From Rhodospirillales bacterium BBD 1991-14 (GTDB lineage Bacteria; Pseudomonadota; Alphaproteobacteria; Kiloniellales; Kiloniellaceae): a DNA stretch of 64,000 nucleotides. Positions 48,155 through 57,012 of the stretch are shown here, one piece after another. The DNA lies in NCBI GenBank assembly GCA_001657395.1, contig LYSY01000008.1, positions 354,921 to 418,920 on the forward strand, given 5' to 3'. Position 1 is the first letter of the stretch. Each line of letters starts with the position of its first letter. Below the pieces are notes generated by a model that was not told where the DNA came from, ran no database searches, and saw nothing but the letters and a program-made list of their open reading frames with translations. A program made the position numbers and the translations under genes.

Positions 48155-50200
48155 CTAAGCCGCCTCCTGCGTGGTGCGGTCGACGATCTCGACGATGTCG
48201 GCGAGGATGGCGGTGAGGTCGTAGTCCTTGGGGGTGTAGACCGCGGCGACGCCCGCGGCCTTCAGCGCCGCCTCGTCCTCCGGCGGGATGATGCCGCCGG
48301 CGATCAGCGGCACGCGGGTGAGACCCGCCTTGGCCATGCGTTCGCGCACCTCGGTCACCAGGGCGACGTGGGAGCCGGAGAGGATCGAGAGGCCGATGAC
48401 GTGGACCCCCTCCTCCAGGGCCGCGCCGACGATCTGGCCGGGGGTCAGGCGGATGCCCTCGTAGACCACCTCGAAGCCGGCGTCGCGGGCGCGCACGGCG
48501 ATCTGCTCGGCGCCGTTGGAATGGCCGTCGAGGCCCGGCTTGCCGACCAGAATCTTCAGGCGCCGTCCCAGGCGGTCGGAGACCGCCTCCACCCGCGCCC
48601 GCACGGAAGAGAGGCCGTCCTCGTCCTCCAGCGCCGCCGATGTCGCCCCGCCGACGCCGGTGGGGGCGCGGTATTCGCCGAAGACCCTGCGCAGGGCCTC
48701 CGCCCACTCGCCGGTGGTGATCCCGGCATGGGCGCAGGCGATGGAGGGCTCCATGATGTTGGCGCCGTCGCGCGCCGCCGTTTCCAGCGCGGCCAGGGCC
48801 TGGTCCGCCGCGTCCTGGTCCCGCGCCGCGCGCCAGGCGGTGAGGTTTTCGATCTGCGCCGCCTCGGCCGCCGGGTCGGGCGCCATGAAGCCGCCGTCGG
48901 CGCCCTCGGTCAGCGGCGAGGGCTCGCTTTCCTGATAGGCGTTCACCCCGACCACGGTCTGTTCGCCTGACTCAATGGCCTCCAGCCGTCGCGCCGCGCT
49001 CTCGACCAGCCGCTCCTTCATGTAGGCGTTCTCGACGGCGGCAATGGCACCGCCCATGTCGTCGATGCGGGCCAGCTCCGCCCGCGCCTCGGCCTTCAGC
49101 TCCTCCACCTTGGCGGCAACCACCGTCGAGCCCTCGAAGATGTCGGCGTACTCCAGCAGGTCGGTCTCGAAGGCGAGGATCTGCTGCAGGCGCAGCGACC
49201 ACTGCTGGTCCCAGGGCCGCGGCAGGCCGAGCGCCTCGTTCCAGGCCGGCAGCTGCACGGCCCGCGCGCGCGCGTCCTTGGAGAGCGTGACGGCCAGGGT
49301 TTCCAGGAGGATGCGGTAGACGTTGTTCTCCGGCTGCTGCTCGGTGAGCCCCAGGGAGTTCACCTGCACGCCGTAGCGGAAGCGCCGGAACTTCGGCTCC
49401 TCGATACCGTAGCGCTGCCGGCAGATCTCGTCCCAGAGCTGGGTGAAGGCGCGCATCTTGCACAGCTCGGTGACGAAGCGCAGGCCGGCATTGACGAAGA
49501 AGGAGATGCGCCCGACGACGCGGGGAAAATCCTCTTCCGGCACCTGGCCGGAGGTGCGGACCGTATCCAGCACCGCCGTCGCCGTGGCCAGCGCATAGGC
49601 CAGCTCCTGTACCGGCGTCGCCCCGGCCTCCTGCAGGTGATAGGAGCAGACGTTGGTGGGGTTCCACTTCGGCACCTCGCGGTAGGCGAAGGCGATGACA
49701 TCGGAGATCAGCTTCAGGGAGGGCTCCGGCGGGAAGATGTAGGTCCCGCGGGAGAGGTATTCCTTGATGATGTCGTTCTGCACCGTGCCCGTCAGATCGG
49801 CGCGCGCCACGCCCTGCTTCTCGGCGCAGGCGATGTAGAGCGCCAGCAGCCAGGGGGCGGTGGCGTTGATGGTCATGGAGGTGTTCATGCGCTCCAGCGG
49901 GATCTCCGCGAAGAGCTTCTCCATGTCGCCCAGGTGGCTCACCGGCACGCCGACCTTGCCCACCTCGCCGCGCGCCAGGGCGTGGTCCGAGTCGTAGCCG
50001 GTCTGGGTCGGCAGGTCGAAAGCCACCGAGAGCCCGGTCTGGCCCCGCGCCAGATTCTTGCGGTAAAGCGCGTTGGAGGCCGCCGCCGTCGAATGCCCGG
50101 CGTAGGTGCGGATCAGCCAGGGCCTGTCCCGTTGCGGCGCCGCGCCGGAGGCCCGGTCCGGGGTCTGGCCGGACGTCTTGTTTTCCGCCTGATCGCTCAT
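48155..50200 (-). CDS. ecm: Ethylmalonyl-CoA mutase (B12-dependent)
   Basis: 681 residues. The N-terminal barrel (PWLIRTYAGHSTAAASNALY, GLSVAFDLPTQTGYDSDHAL, MNTSMTINATAPWLLALYIA) binds the acyl-CoA; the C-terminal domain binds cobalamin through GKPGLDGHSNGAEQIAVRA (DxHxxG) and GLSILSGSHVALV. The protein converts (2R)-ethylmalonyl-CoA to methylsuccinyl-CoA in the ethylmalonyl-CoA pathway. The identification as Ecm (MeaA) rather than methylmalonyl-CoA mutase rests on the single-chain layout and the ccr/mcd neighbours. ATG 50200 (MSDQAENK) is used; ATG 50224 is possible. Confidence 0.9.
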   Translation of the reverse strand: MSDQAENKTSGQTPDRASGAAPQRDRPWLIRTYAGHSTAAASNALYRKNLARGQTGLSVAFDLPTQTGYDSDHALARGEVGKVGVPVSHLGDMEKLFAEIPLERMNTSMTINATAPWLLALYIACAEKQGVARADLTGTVQNDIIKEYLSRGTYIFPPEPSLKLISDVIAFAYREVPKWNPTNVCSYHLQEAGATPVQELAYALATATAVLDTVRTSGQVPEEDFPRVVGRISFFVNAGLRFVTELCKMRAFTQLWDEICRQRYGIEEPKFRRFRYGVQVNSLGLTEQQPENNVYRILLETLAVTLSKDARARAVQLPAWNEALGLPRPWDQQWSLRLQQILAFETDLLEYADIFEGSTVVAAKVEELKAEARAELARIDDMGGAIAAVENAYMKERLVESAARRLEAIESGEQTVVGVNAYQESEPSPLTEGADGGFMAPDPAAEAAQIENLTAWRAARDQDAADQALAALETAARDGANIMEPSIACAHAGITTGEWAEALRRVFGEYRAPTGVGGATSAALEDEDGLSSVRARVEAVSDRLGRRLKILVGKPGLDGHSNGAEQIAVRARDAGFEVVYEGIRLTPGQIVGAALEEGVHVIGLSILSGSHVALVTEVRERMAKAGLTRVPLIAGGIIPPEDEAALKAAGVAAVYTPKDYDLTAILADIVEIVDRTTQEAA

Positions 50201-50629
50201 CTTGCCACCCATTTCTGCCCTCATTTTCCGACAGGGCCTACCTGCTCCGGTCTGGTAAGTTTATCCCATCGCTGCACTGCACCAAAGGGACCAGATTAGG
50301 CGAATTTAGGTTATCATCTTCCTTTTTGAAACCACAAAACGACATATCATTACGAATACTATACGAAATATGTACATATCGTCCATCTTGTGCATTGCAA
50401 TATGGGATTCGAGGGTCTAAGAGTCTGGCCAGGGGGCACCCGCTGCGGGCCCTCCAGACGGAATTTCCCGCCGGGGTCCGGCGTTGTCCCTGGGCAGCAG
50501 CCCTGGAGCAGGGCGTTGGGATCGGGCGCAACAACAATGGCCTGGGGGAAAATGGCCCGGTGAACCAGAGTCGGGGGGCAGTAAGCGCCATCCGGCCGCT
50601 ACGGCAGAGATCAAGAGGAGGGCAAGGGC
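50201..50629. promoter_or_regulatory. Divergent ecm-ccr control region
   Basis: 429 bases. An AT-rich core (50300-50410) contains the perfect palindrome ATATGTACATAT (50368-50379), extended by near-symmetric ACGA and CGT ends, and a TTGTGCATTGCAATATG segment at 50388-50404. In a GC-rich genome this marks the promoters for both directions. Shared operators would tie mutase expression to ccr. Confidence 0.55.
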
Positions 50630-51925
50630 ATGGCCGAAGTGCTCGAGACGACCGAAGGCAGCGGACAGCAGGAAACCCAGCGTCCGGTGAAGGACCTTTA
50701 CGAGGTTGGCGAAATTCCGCCGCTGGGCCACGTGCCCAAGCAGATGTACGGCTGGCTGATCCGCCGCGAGCGCCACGGCGAGCCGGAACAGGCCATGCAG
50801 GTCGAGGTGGTCGACACGCCCGAGCTGGACAGCCACGACGTGCTGGTCATGGTGATGGCTGCCGGCGTCAACTACAACGGCGTCTGGGCCGGCCTCGGCG
50901 TTCCGATCTCCCCCTTCGACGTCCACAAGGCGCCCTATCACATCGCCGGCTCCGATGCCGCCGGCATCGTCTGGGCCGTCGGTTCCAAGGTGAAGCGCTG
51001 GAAGGTCGGCGACGAAGTCGTGGTGCACTGCAACCAGGATGACGGCGACGACGAGGAGTGCAACGGCGGCGACCCGATGTTCTCCACCTCGCAGCGCATC
51101 TGGGGCTACGAGACGCCGGACGGCTCCTTCGCCCAGTTCTGCCGCGTCCAGGACCGCCAGCTCATGCAGCGCCCGCGCCACCTGACCTGGGAGGAGAGCG
51201 CCTGCTACACCCTGACGCTTGCGACGGCCTACCGCATGCTGTTCGGCCACCGCCCGCACATCCTCAGGCCCGGCCACAACGTGCTGGTCTGGGGCGCCTC
51301 CGGCGGCCTCGGCTCCATGGCCATCCAATTGATCGCCACGGCAGGCGCCAACGCCATCGGCGTGATCTCAGACGAAGACAAGCGCGACTTCGTCATGTCG
51401 CTCGGAGCGAAAGGCGTTATCAACCGCAAGGACTTCGACTGCTGGGGCCAGCTTCCCCCCGTCAACGGCGAGGGCTTCGGCGACTACATGCGCAAGTGCC
51501 GCGCCTTCGGCAAGGCGATCTGGGAGATCACCGGCAAGGGCAACGACGTCGACTTCGTCTTCGAACATCCGGGCGAGGCGACCTTCCCGGTGAGCTGCTT
51601 CGTGGTCAAGCGCGGCGGCATGGTTGTCTTCTGCGCCGGCACCACCGGCTTCAACATCACCTTCGACGCGCGCTTCGTGTGGATGCGCCAGAAGCGCATC
51701 CAGGGCAGCCACTTCGCCAACCTGATGCAGGCCAGCCAGGCCAACGCCCTGATGGTGGAGCGGCGCATCGACCCCTGCATGTCGGAGGTCTTTTCCTGGC
51801 GCGACATTCCGCGCGCCCATACCAAGATGATGAACAACGAGCACAAGCCGGGGAACATGGCGGTGCTGGTGCAGTCCAAGCGGCCCGGCCTGCGCACCCT
51901 GGAAGACGCGGAAGCGGAGGAGTAG
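50630..51925 (+). CDS. ccr: Crotonyl-CoA carboxylase/reductase
   Basis: 431 residues, full family length. MDR-type NADPH-binding core: GHNVLVWGASGGLGSMAIQL, with family segments DLYEVGEIPPLGHVPKQMYG, YHIAGSDAAGIVWAVGSKVK, SFAQFCRVQDRQLMQRPRHL and VDFVFEHPGEATFPVSCFVV. The enzyme reduces crotonyl-CoA with NADPH while fixing CO2 to give (2S)-ethylmalonyl-CoA, the committed step of the pathway. AGGAGGGCAAGGGC precedes the ATG. It leads the ccr-ridA-unknown-mcd operon, divergent from ecm. Confidence 0.96.
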   Translation: MAEVLETTEGSGQQETQRPVKDLYEVGEIPPLGHVPKQMYGWLIRRERHGEPEQAMQVEVVDTPELDSHDVLVMVMAAGVNYNGVWAGLGVPISPFDVHKAPYHIAGSDAAGIVWAVGSKVKRWKVGDEVVVHCNQDDGDDEECNGGDPMFSTSQRIWGYETPDGSFAQFCRVQDRQLMQRPRHLTWEESACYTLTLATAYRMLFGHRPHILRPGHNVLVWGASGGLGSMAIQLIATAGANAIGVISDEDKRDFVMSLGAKGVINRKDFDCWGQLPPVNGEGFGDYMRKCRAFGKAIWEITGKGNDVDFVFEHPGEATFPVSCFVVKRGGMVVFCAGTTGFNITFDARFVWMRQKRIQGSHFANLMQASQANALMVERRIDPCMSEVFSWRDIPRAHTKMMNNEHKPGNMAVLVQSKRPGLRTLEDAEAEE

Positions 51926-51964
51926 GCTGACCGGCCCCGAACCCATGCGAAAAGGGCCGCGCCC

Positions 51965-52354
51965 ATGCCTGACCTCGAGACCTTCCGCACCGACGCGGTC
52001 CCGTCGGAGCTGCCGTTCTCGGCAGCTCTGCGGGCCGGCGGTTTCGTCTTCACCTCCGGCCAGATCGGCAATGTCGCCGGCGAGATGAAGCTGGTGGAGG
52101 GCGGCATCAAGGCCGAGGGCCAGCAGGCTTTGGAGCATCTGCGCGCCGCCCTGGAGGCTGCCGGTTCCTCCCTCGACCGGGTGGTGAAGTGCACCGTGTT
52201 CTTCACCGACATGAATGACTTTCAGCCCTTCAACGACGTCTACCGGGAGTTTTTCGGCGGCCACCTGCCGGCGCGCTCCGGCGTCGAGGTGAAAGGCCTA
52301 GCCCTCGGCGCCCGCGTCGAGATCGAGTGCATCGCGTTGGCGGGTAAGAGTTGA
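51965..52354 (+). CDS. RidA-family protein
   Basis: 129 residues: FSAALRAGGFVFTSGQIGNV, GGIKAEGQQALEHLRAALEA, FFTDMNDFQPFNDVYREFFG and ARSGVEVKGLALGARVEIEC. The Arg (LPARSGVEV) that binds the carboxylate of enamine/imine substrates is present. RidA proteins hydrolyse reactive 2-aminoacrylate-type imines; its place in the ethylmalonyl-CoA operon is uncommon. It starts 39 bases after ccr. Confidence 0.93.
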   Translation: MPDLETFRTDAVPSELPFSAALRAGGFVFTSGQIGNVAGEMKLVEGGIKAEGQQALEHLRAALEAAGSSLDRVVKCTVFFTDMNDFQPFNDVYREFFGGHLPARSGVEVKGLALGARVEIECIALAGKS

Positions 52355-52944
52355 TGATGGCTGCAGCGGACTACGGCCGTACCTGGGTCAACGAAACCGC
52401 CCATGCGATCCGCAACACATTGAACAAGATTACCGAGGACTTCGATACTGATGGAAACTATCGCAATGAGCCTTGGACGCGGGAGATCCTGAAGCAGCTC
52501 GCCGAGCTTGGAAGGAGCCAAAGTCGGGATGAGAACGGCGCCGGCATCTGGGTCTATGCCAGCAAGACCGGCGCAGAGGCAGAAGCCAGCGCAGATGTTG
52601 CCGACGCTGGTGAATGGCTGTTCGATCTCTGCTGGCTTGACTATGCCGGCAAAGACACCTGGGCGCAGTTGCGGAGCGTCCCACTGATTGCCGAAATCGA
52701 ATGGGGAAACCAGGGGGACATCATCGATGACTTCCAGAAGCTGGTGCTTGCGCGTGCCAGACTGCGCCTGATGGTCTTCGCGGCGGCGTCGCACGCAAAG
52801 GTCGTCGAACTCTTCGACAAGCTCATGGATTTCGCCGACGGGTTCGGCGATCAGGAGCAAAGCGACCGCTATCTTTTGTGTGGATACGACGCCAAGGAAG
52901 GCCAGTTCATCTTCCAGATGCCCGACAGGACGATATCACCATGA
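52354..52944 (+). CDS. Uncharacterised protein in the ethylmalonyl-CoA operon
   Basis: 196 residues. Its ATG overlaps the ridA stop (TGATG) and its stop overlaps the mcd start (ATGA). The protein is acidic and helical with conserved-looking Trp residues (TWVNETAHAIRNTLNKITED, FDLCWLDYAGKDTWAQLRSV, ERSDRYLLCGYDAKEGQ-like end) but matches no family I know. Its base composition is visibly less GC-rich than ridA and mcd, suggesting later insertion. It could be a regulator, an adaptor, or unrelated cargo. Confidence 0.75.
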   Translation: MMAAADYGRTWVNETAHAIRNTLNKITEDFDTDGNYRNEPWTREILKQLAELGRSQSRDENGAGIWVYASKTGAEAEASADVADAGEWLFDLCWLDYAGKDTWAQLRSVPLIAEIEWGNQGDIIDDFQKLVLARARLRLMVFAAASHAKVVELFDKLMDFADGFGDQEQSDRYLLCGYDAKEGQFIFQMPDRTISP

Positions 52945-54632
52945 CCCAGTTCGCCACCCTTGAAGCCAGCCAGGACAGCGGGAACGCTATCCTCCTGCCC
53001 GACCTGCTCGCCACCTGCGCCGAGGCGCTGAGCGCCGCCGAGACCTTTGGGGAGGCGGCGCGGCGCGCCGTGGCCGGGCTGGTGGCGCCGGGCGGCAAGG
53101 TCGACGCCGGCTTGCTGGAGCGCGAGCAGTTCGCTGCCCACGGCTATGCCTGGCTGGCGACCTATGTCGCCGCGTTGAAGGAGATGCTGGCCTGGGCCGA
53201 GCGGCTGGAGGCCGCCGGGCAGTGCGGCGAACTGGAACAATTGATGCTCCAGGCCGCCTTCGGCGAATACCTGAACCAGCTCTGGGGCGGCATCGCCCTC
53301 AGCCAGGTGGAGGTGCTGCGCCCCGCCGATCTGGGCATGAGCGACGACGACATCCACGCACTCTATGTGCCCGCCGTGCAGGCGTTGACCGAGCGCGGCA
53401 ACAGCAACGCGGTCCGGATGCGCATCGCCGCCCATCTGGCCGAGGGGCGCTTCGGCGAGGCGGGTCTGGCCGACGAGACCCTGGAGATGATCCGCGACCA
53501 GTTTCGCAAGGTGGCCGAGGATCACATCGAGGACGCCCACGAATGGCACCGCAAGGACGACCTCATCCCGCTGGAGGTGGTGCAGCAGTTGGCCGAGCTC
53601 GGCGTCTTCGGCCTGACAGTGCCGGAGGACTTCGGCGGCGCCGGCCTCGGCAAGCTTGCCATGTGCGTGGTGACAGAAGAACTCTCGCGCGGCTACATCG
53701 GCCTGGGGTCCCTGGGCACCCGCTCGGAGATCGCCGCCGAACTGATCCGCCTGGGCGGCACCCCGGCGCAGCAGGAAAAGTGGCTGCCGCTGCTCGCCTC
53801 CGGCGAGATCCTGCCGACGGCGGTCTTCACCGAGCCCAACACCGGCTCCGACCTCGGGGCCCTGCGCACCCGCGCCGAACGGAACGGAGATACTTACAGC
53901 ATCACCGGCAACAAGACCTGGATCACCCATGCCGCGCGCAGCGACCTTATGACCCTGCTGGCGCGCACCGACCCGGACGAGGCGGGCTACCGCGGACTAT
54001 CCATGTTCCTGGCCGAGAAGCCGCGCGGCAGCAACGCAGAGCCTTTCCCCGCGAACGGCATGACCGGCGGCGAGATCCACGTGCTCGGCTACCGCGGCAT
54101 GAAGGAATACGAGCTCGCCTTCGACAGCTTCGAAGTGAAGGCGGAGAACCTTCTGGGCGGCGTCGAGGGCCAGGGCTTCAAGCAGCTCATGGCGACCTTC
54201 GAATCGGCGCGCATTCAGACCGCAGCGCGCGCCGTCGGCGTGGCGCAGTCGGCCCTCGAGCTAGGCCTTACCTACGCCCAGGAGCGCCAGCAGTTCGGCA
54301 AGGCGATCCTCGCCTTCCCGCGCGTCGCCGGCAAACTCGCCTGGATGGCGGTGGAAACCATGATGGCCCGCCAGCTCACTTACTTCGCCGCGCGCGAGAA
54401 GGACTCCGACCGGCGCTGCGACATCGAGGCCGGCATGGCCAAGCTGCTCGGCGCCCGCGTCGCCTGGGCCAACGCCGACAACGCCCTGCAGGTCCACGGC
54501 GGCAACGGCTACGCCGAGGAATACAAGATCTCCCGCGTGCTCTGCGACGCCCGCATCCTCAACATCTTCGAAGGCGCCGCCGAGATCCAGGCCCAGGTGA
54601 TCGCAAGGGGACTGCTGTCGGGGCGGAATTAG
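52941..54632 (+). CDS. mcd: Methylsuccinyl-CoA dehydrogenase (acyl-CoA dehydrogenase)
   Basis: 563 residues. An N-terminal extension of about 150 residues typical of Mcd precedes the acyl-CoA dehydrogenase fold: PLEVVQQLAELGVFGLTVPE, ILPTAVFTEPNTGSDLGALR, YSITGNKTWITHAARSDLMT, and the C-terminal VHGGNGYAEEYKISRVLCDA with the catalytic Glu region upstream of it. It oxidises (2S)-methylsuccinyl-CoA to mesaconyl-CoA with FAD. The start overlaps the unknown gene's stop. Confidence 0.92.
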   Translation: MTQFATLEASQDSGNAILLPDLLATCAEALSAAETFGEAARRAVAGLVAPGGKVDAGLLEREQFAAHGYAWLATYVAALKEMLAWAERLEAAGQCGELEQLMLQAAFGEYLNQLWGGIALSQVEVLRPADLGMSDDDIHALYVPAVQALTERGNSNAVRMRIAAHLAEGRFGEAGLADETLEMIRDQFRKVAEDHIEDAHEWHRKDDLIPLEVVQQLAELGVFGLTVPEDFGGAGLGKLAMCVVTEELSRGYIGLGSLGTRSEIAAELIRLGGTPAQQEKWLPLLASGEILPTAVFTEPNTGSDLGALRTRAERNGDTYSITGNKTWITHAARSDLMTLLARTDPDEAGYRGLSMFLAEKPRGSNAEPFPANGMTGGEIHVLGYRGMKEYELAFDSFEVKAENLLGGVEGQGFKQLMATFESARIQTAARAVGVAQSALELGLTYAQERQQFGKAILAFPRVAGKLAWMAVETMMARQLTYFAAREKDSDRRCDIEAGMAKLLGARVAWANADNALQVHGGNGYAEEYKISRVLCDARILNIFEGAAEIQAQVIARGLLSGRN

Positions 54633-54706
54633 TTCGAAGCACGGTCGACAGCGTCATGGAGGATCGGACATAGTGCGGCCCTTTTGCACTGCCCGGACCG
54701 CTGCCC

Positions 54707-55945
54707 ATGACCGCGCCGACGGAGTCTTCCCCACCCGACAGAACTGAGAGACCCGTCGCGGGGCGCGGCTCGGCGGGGGAGGTCTTCGGCGCCTTCCTGA
54801 AGCTGGGCTTCACCTCCTTCGGCGGGCCCATCGCTCACCTCGGCTACTTCCGCGAGGAGTTCGTGGCGCGGCGCAGATGGCTGGACGACCAGGCCTACGC
54901 GGACCTGGTGGCGCTCTGCCAGTTCCTGCCCGGACCCGCCAGCAGCCAGGTGGGCTTCGCCCTCGGCCTCATGCGCGGCGGGCCGCTGGGCGCCGCGGCG
55001 GCCTGGACCGCCTTCACCCTGCCCTCCGCCATCGCACTGATCCTCTTTGCCCTCGGCGCCGCCAGCCTGACGGGGCCGACCGCCGCCGGGCTGCTGCAGG
55101 GGCTGAAGCTGGTGGCCGTCGCCGTGGTGGCCCAGGCGCTCTGGGGCATGGCCCGCAGCCTCTGCCCGGACCGCGAGCGCGCGACCATTGCACTGGCCGC
55201 CGTCGCCGTGGCGGTCTTCGCCGGCGGCGCCCTCGGCCAGGTGGCCGCCATCGTCCTCGGCGGGCTCGCCGGGCTTGCGCTCTGCCGCAACGGCGGAACC
55301 CAATCTGCGCGGCCGCTGGTCTTCTCCCTCTCGCGGAGAACCGGGCTGGTCTCGCTGGCCGTGTTCTTCGCCCTGCTCTTCGGCCTGCCGCTGCTGGTGC
55401 TGGCCGTCGCCGCCCCCGAGCTGGCGATCTTCGATGCCTTCTACCGCGCGGGGGCGCTGGTCTTCGGCGGCGGCCACGTGGTGCTGCCGCTGCTGCAGGC
55501 GGAGGTGGTGCCGCCGGGCTGGGTGAGCGGCGAAGCCTTCCTCGCCGGTTACGGCGCGGCGCAGGCGGTGCCGGGCCCGCTGTTCACCTTCGCCGCCTAC
55601 CTGGGCGCGGTGATGGCGCCGGTGCCCGCCGGGCTGGTGACGGCAGCCATTGCCTTGGTGGCGATCTTCCTGCCCGGCTTCCTGCTGCTCTTGGGCGCCC
55701 TGCCATTCTGGGACGCGCTGCGCGCGCGCCCCGCCGCCCAGGCGGCGCTGGCCGGCACCAACGCCGCCGTGGTCGGCATCCTCGGCGCCGCCCTCTACGA
55801 CCCGATCTGGACCGGCACCGTGCGCACGCCCGGCGACTTCGCCCTGGCGCTTGCGGGCTTCGTCCTGCTGATGGCCTGGAAGGCGCCGCCCTGGGCGGTC
55901 GTGGTCCTGATGGCGCTGGGCGGTGTCGGGCTGTCCCTGCTGTAG
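54707..55945 (+). CDS. chrA: Chromate transporter ChrA family
   Basis: 412 residues with two homologous halves (CHR domains). The signatures FLKLGFTSFGGPIAHLGYFR and CQFLPGPASSQVGFALG occur in the first half, and FGGGHVVLPLLQAEVVPPGW with GYGAAQAVPGPLFTFAAYLG in the second. Long-chain ChrA exports chromate by ion coupling. A disordered N terminus of about 25 residues precedes it. It begins 74 bases after mcd and is probably separate from it. Confidence 0.92.
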   Translation: MTAPTESSPPDRTERPVAGRGSAGEVFGAFLKLGFTSFGGPIAHLGYFREEFVARRRWLDDQAYADLVALCQFLPGPASSQVGFALGLMRGGPLGAAAAWTAFTLPSAIALILFALGAASLTGPTAAGLLQGLKLVAVAVVAQALWGMARSLCPDRERATIALAAVAVAVFAGGALGQVAAIVLGGLAGLALCRNGGTQSARPLVFSLSRRTGLVSLAVFFALLFGLPLLVLAVAAPELAIFDAFYRAGALVFGGGHVVLPLLQAEVVPPGWVSGEAFLAGYGAAQAVPGPLFTFAAYLGAVMAPVPAGLVTAAIALVAIFLPGFLLLLGALPFWDALRARPAAQAALAGTNAAVVGILGAALYDPIWTGTVRTPGDFALALAGFVLLMAWKAPPWAVVVLMALGGVGLSLL

Positions 55946-56247
55946 CGGTCTTCAAGAACGCACGGCATCCACCGCTTTCTCATCCGTCATCCCGGACTTG
56001 ATCCGGGATCCATAGATCCACAAGCACGATGGCTGCGAGCAAGCACCGGGTCCGTCCCCACGATGGACCCCGGATCAAGTCCGGGGTGACATTAAGAGTT
56101 TGGGGTGACACCAAGCGTTTGGGGTGACACCGCGACAAAGCGAACACCGGCGCAAGTTCCGGAGAGAACGCGCGGGTCCGTTCTGTCATCTGTCCCGCCG
56201 CGGCCGAACACGCGGCCCAAGCCACAGAGGACAGAAGGACAGGCATC
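55946..56247. other. Gap with repeat copy D
   Basis: 302 bases between chrA and the SDR gene. It holds repeat copy D (55986-56090) and, right after it, two copies of GTTTGGGGTGACACC (56098-56112 and 56115-56129). No gene seen. Confidence 0.6.
55986..56090. repeat. Dispersed palindromic repeat, copy D (diverged)
   Basis: TCCCGGACTTGATCCGGGAT on the left and ACCCCGGATCAAGTCCGGGG on the right, enclosing about 60 bases, with the same overall layout as copies A-C but different loop sequences. Confidence 0.82.
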
Positions 56248-57009
56248 ATGAACACACTTGCCGGCAAGGTCGCCATCGTCACCGGGGCAAGCGCGGGCAT
56301 CGGGCGCGCCACCGCGAAACTCTTCGCAGCGGAAGGCGCAAAGGTCATCGTCGCGGCACGGCGCCAGGCCGAACTCGACGCCCTGGTCGAAGAGATCGCC
56401 GAAGCGGGCGGCGAAGCGGTCGCGCTGAGCGGCGACGTCAAGGACGAGGCGCTTGCCAAGACTCTTGTGGCGACCGCAAGCGGCCGTTTCGGCGGCCTCG
56501 ACATCGCCTTCAACAACGCCGGCGCCCTGGGCAAGATCGGCCCGGTCGGGGCGATGACCCTCGATGACTGGCGAGACACTCTCGACACCAACCTCACCAG
56601 CGCCTTCCTGGGCGCCAAGTACCAGGTGCCGGCGATGCTGGCACGCGGCGGCGGCTCCCTCCTCTTCACCTCCAGCTTCGTCGGTCACACCGCCGCGGGC
56701 CTGCCGGGGATGGCCGCCTATGCCGCCAGCAAGGCTGGACTGATCGGCCTCACCAAGGCGCTGGCCGCCGAGCTCGGCCCCCAGGGCATTCGGGTGAACG
56801 CGGTCCTGCCCGGCGGCACCGACACCGACATGGCGCCGGCCGGCGACTCGGATGCGCGGGCCTTCGTGGAGAACCTGCACGCCCTGAAACGCATCGCCGA
56901 GCCGGAGGAGATCGCCCGCCCAGTGCTGCACCTCGCCTCCGACGCCGCCAGCTTCATCACCGGCACCGCCCACCTGGTGGACGGCGGCGTCTCCATCAAT
57001 CTGGGCTGA
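56248..57009 (+). CDS. Short-chain dehydrogenase/reductase
   Basis: 253 residues of the classical SDR type. Cofactor motif VTGASAGIGRA (TGxxxGIG), NNAG in IAFNNAGALG, Ser in TSSFVGHTAAG, YxxxK in AAYAASKAGLIGL, and the PGGTDTDM loop. A basic residue after the Gly motif (AARRQAEL) suggests NADP. The substrate is not deducible. It is convergent with the PhzF gene. Confidence 0.92.
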   Translation: MNTLAGKVAIVTGASAGIGRATAKLFAAEGAKVIVAARRQAELDALVEEIAEAGGEAVALSGDVKDEALAKTLVATASGRFGGLDIAFNNAGALGKIGPVGAMTLDDWRDTLDTNLTSAFLGAKYQVPAMLARGGGSLLFTSSFVGHTAAGLPGMAAYAASKAGLIGLTKALAAELGPQGIRVNAVLPGGTDTDMAPAGDSDARAFVENLHALKRIAEPEEIARPVLHLASDAASFITGTAHLVDGGVSINLG

Positions 57010-57012
57010 GCG

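Noticed and set aside
48155..50200. Methylmalonyl-CoA mutase as the product instead of ethylmalonyl-CoA mutase
   Set aside because: The neighbouring ccr and mcd genes and the MeaA-like single-chain form favour Ecm, though sequence alone does not fully exclude it.
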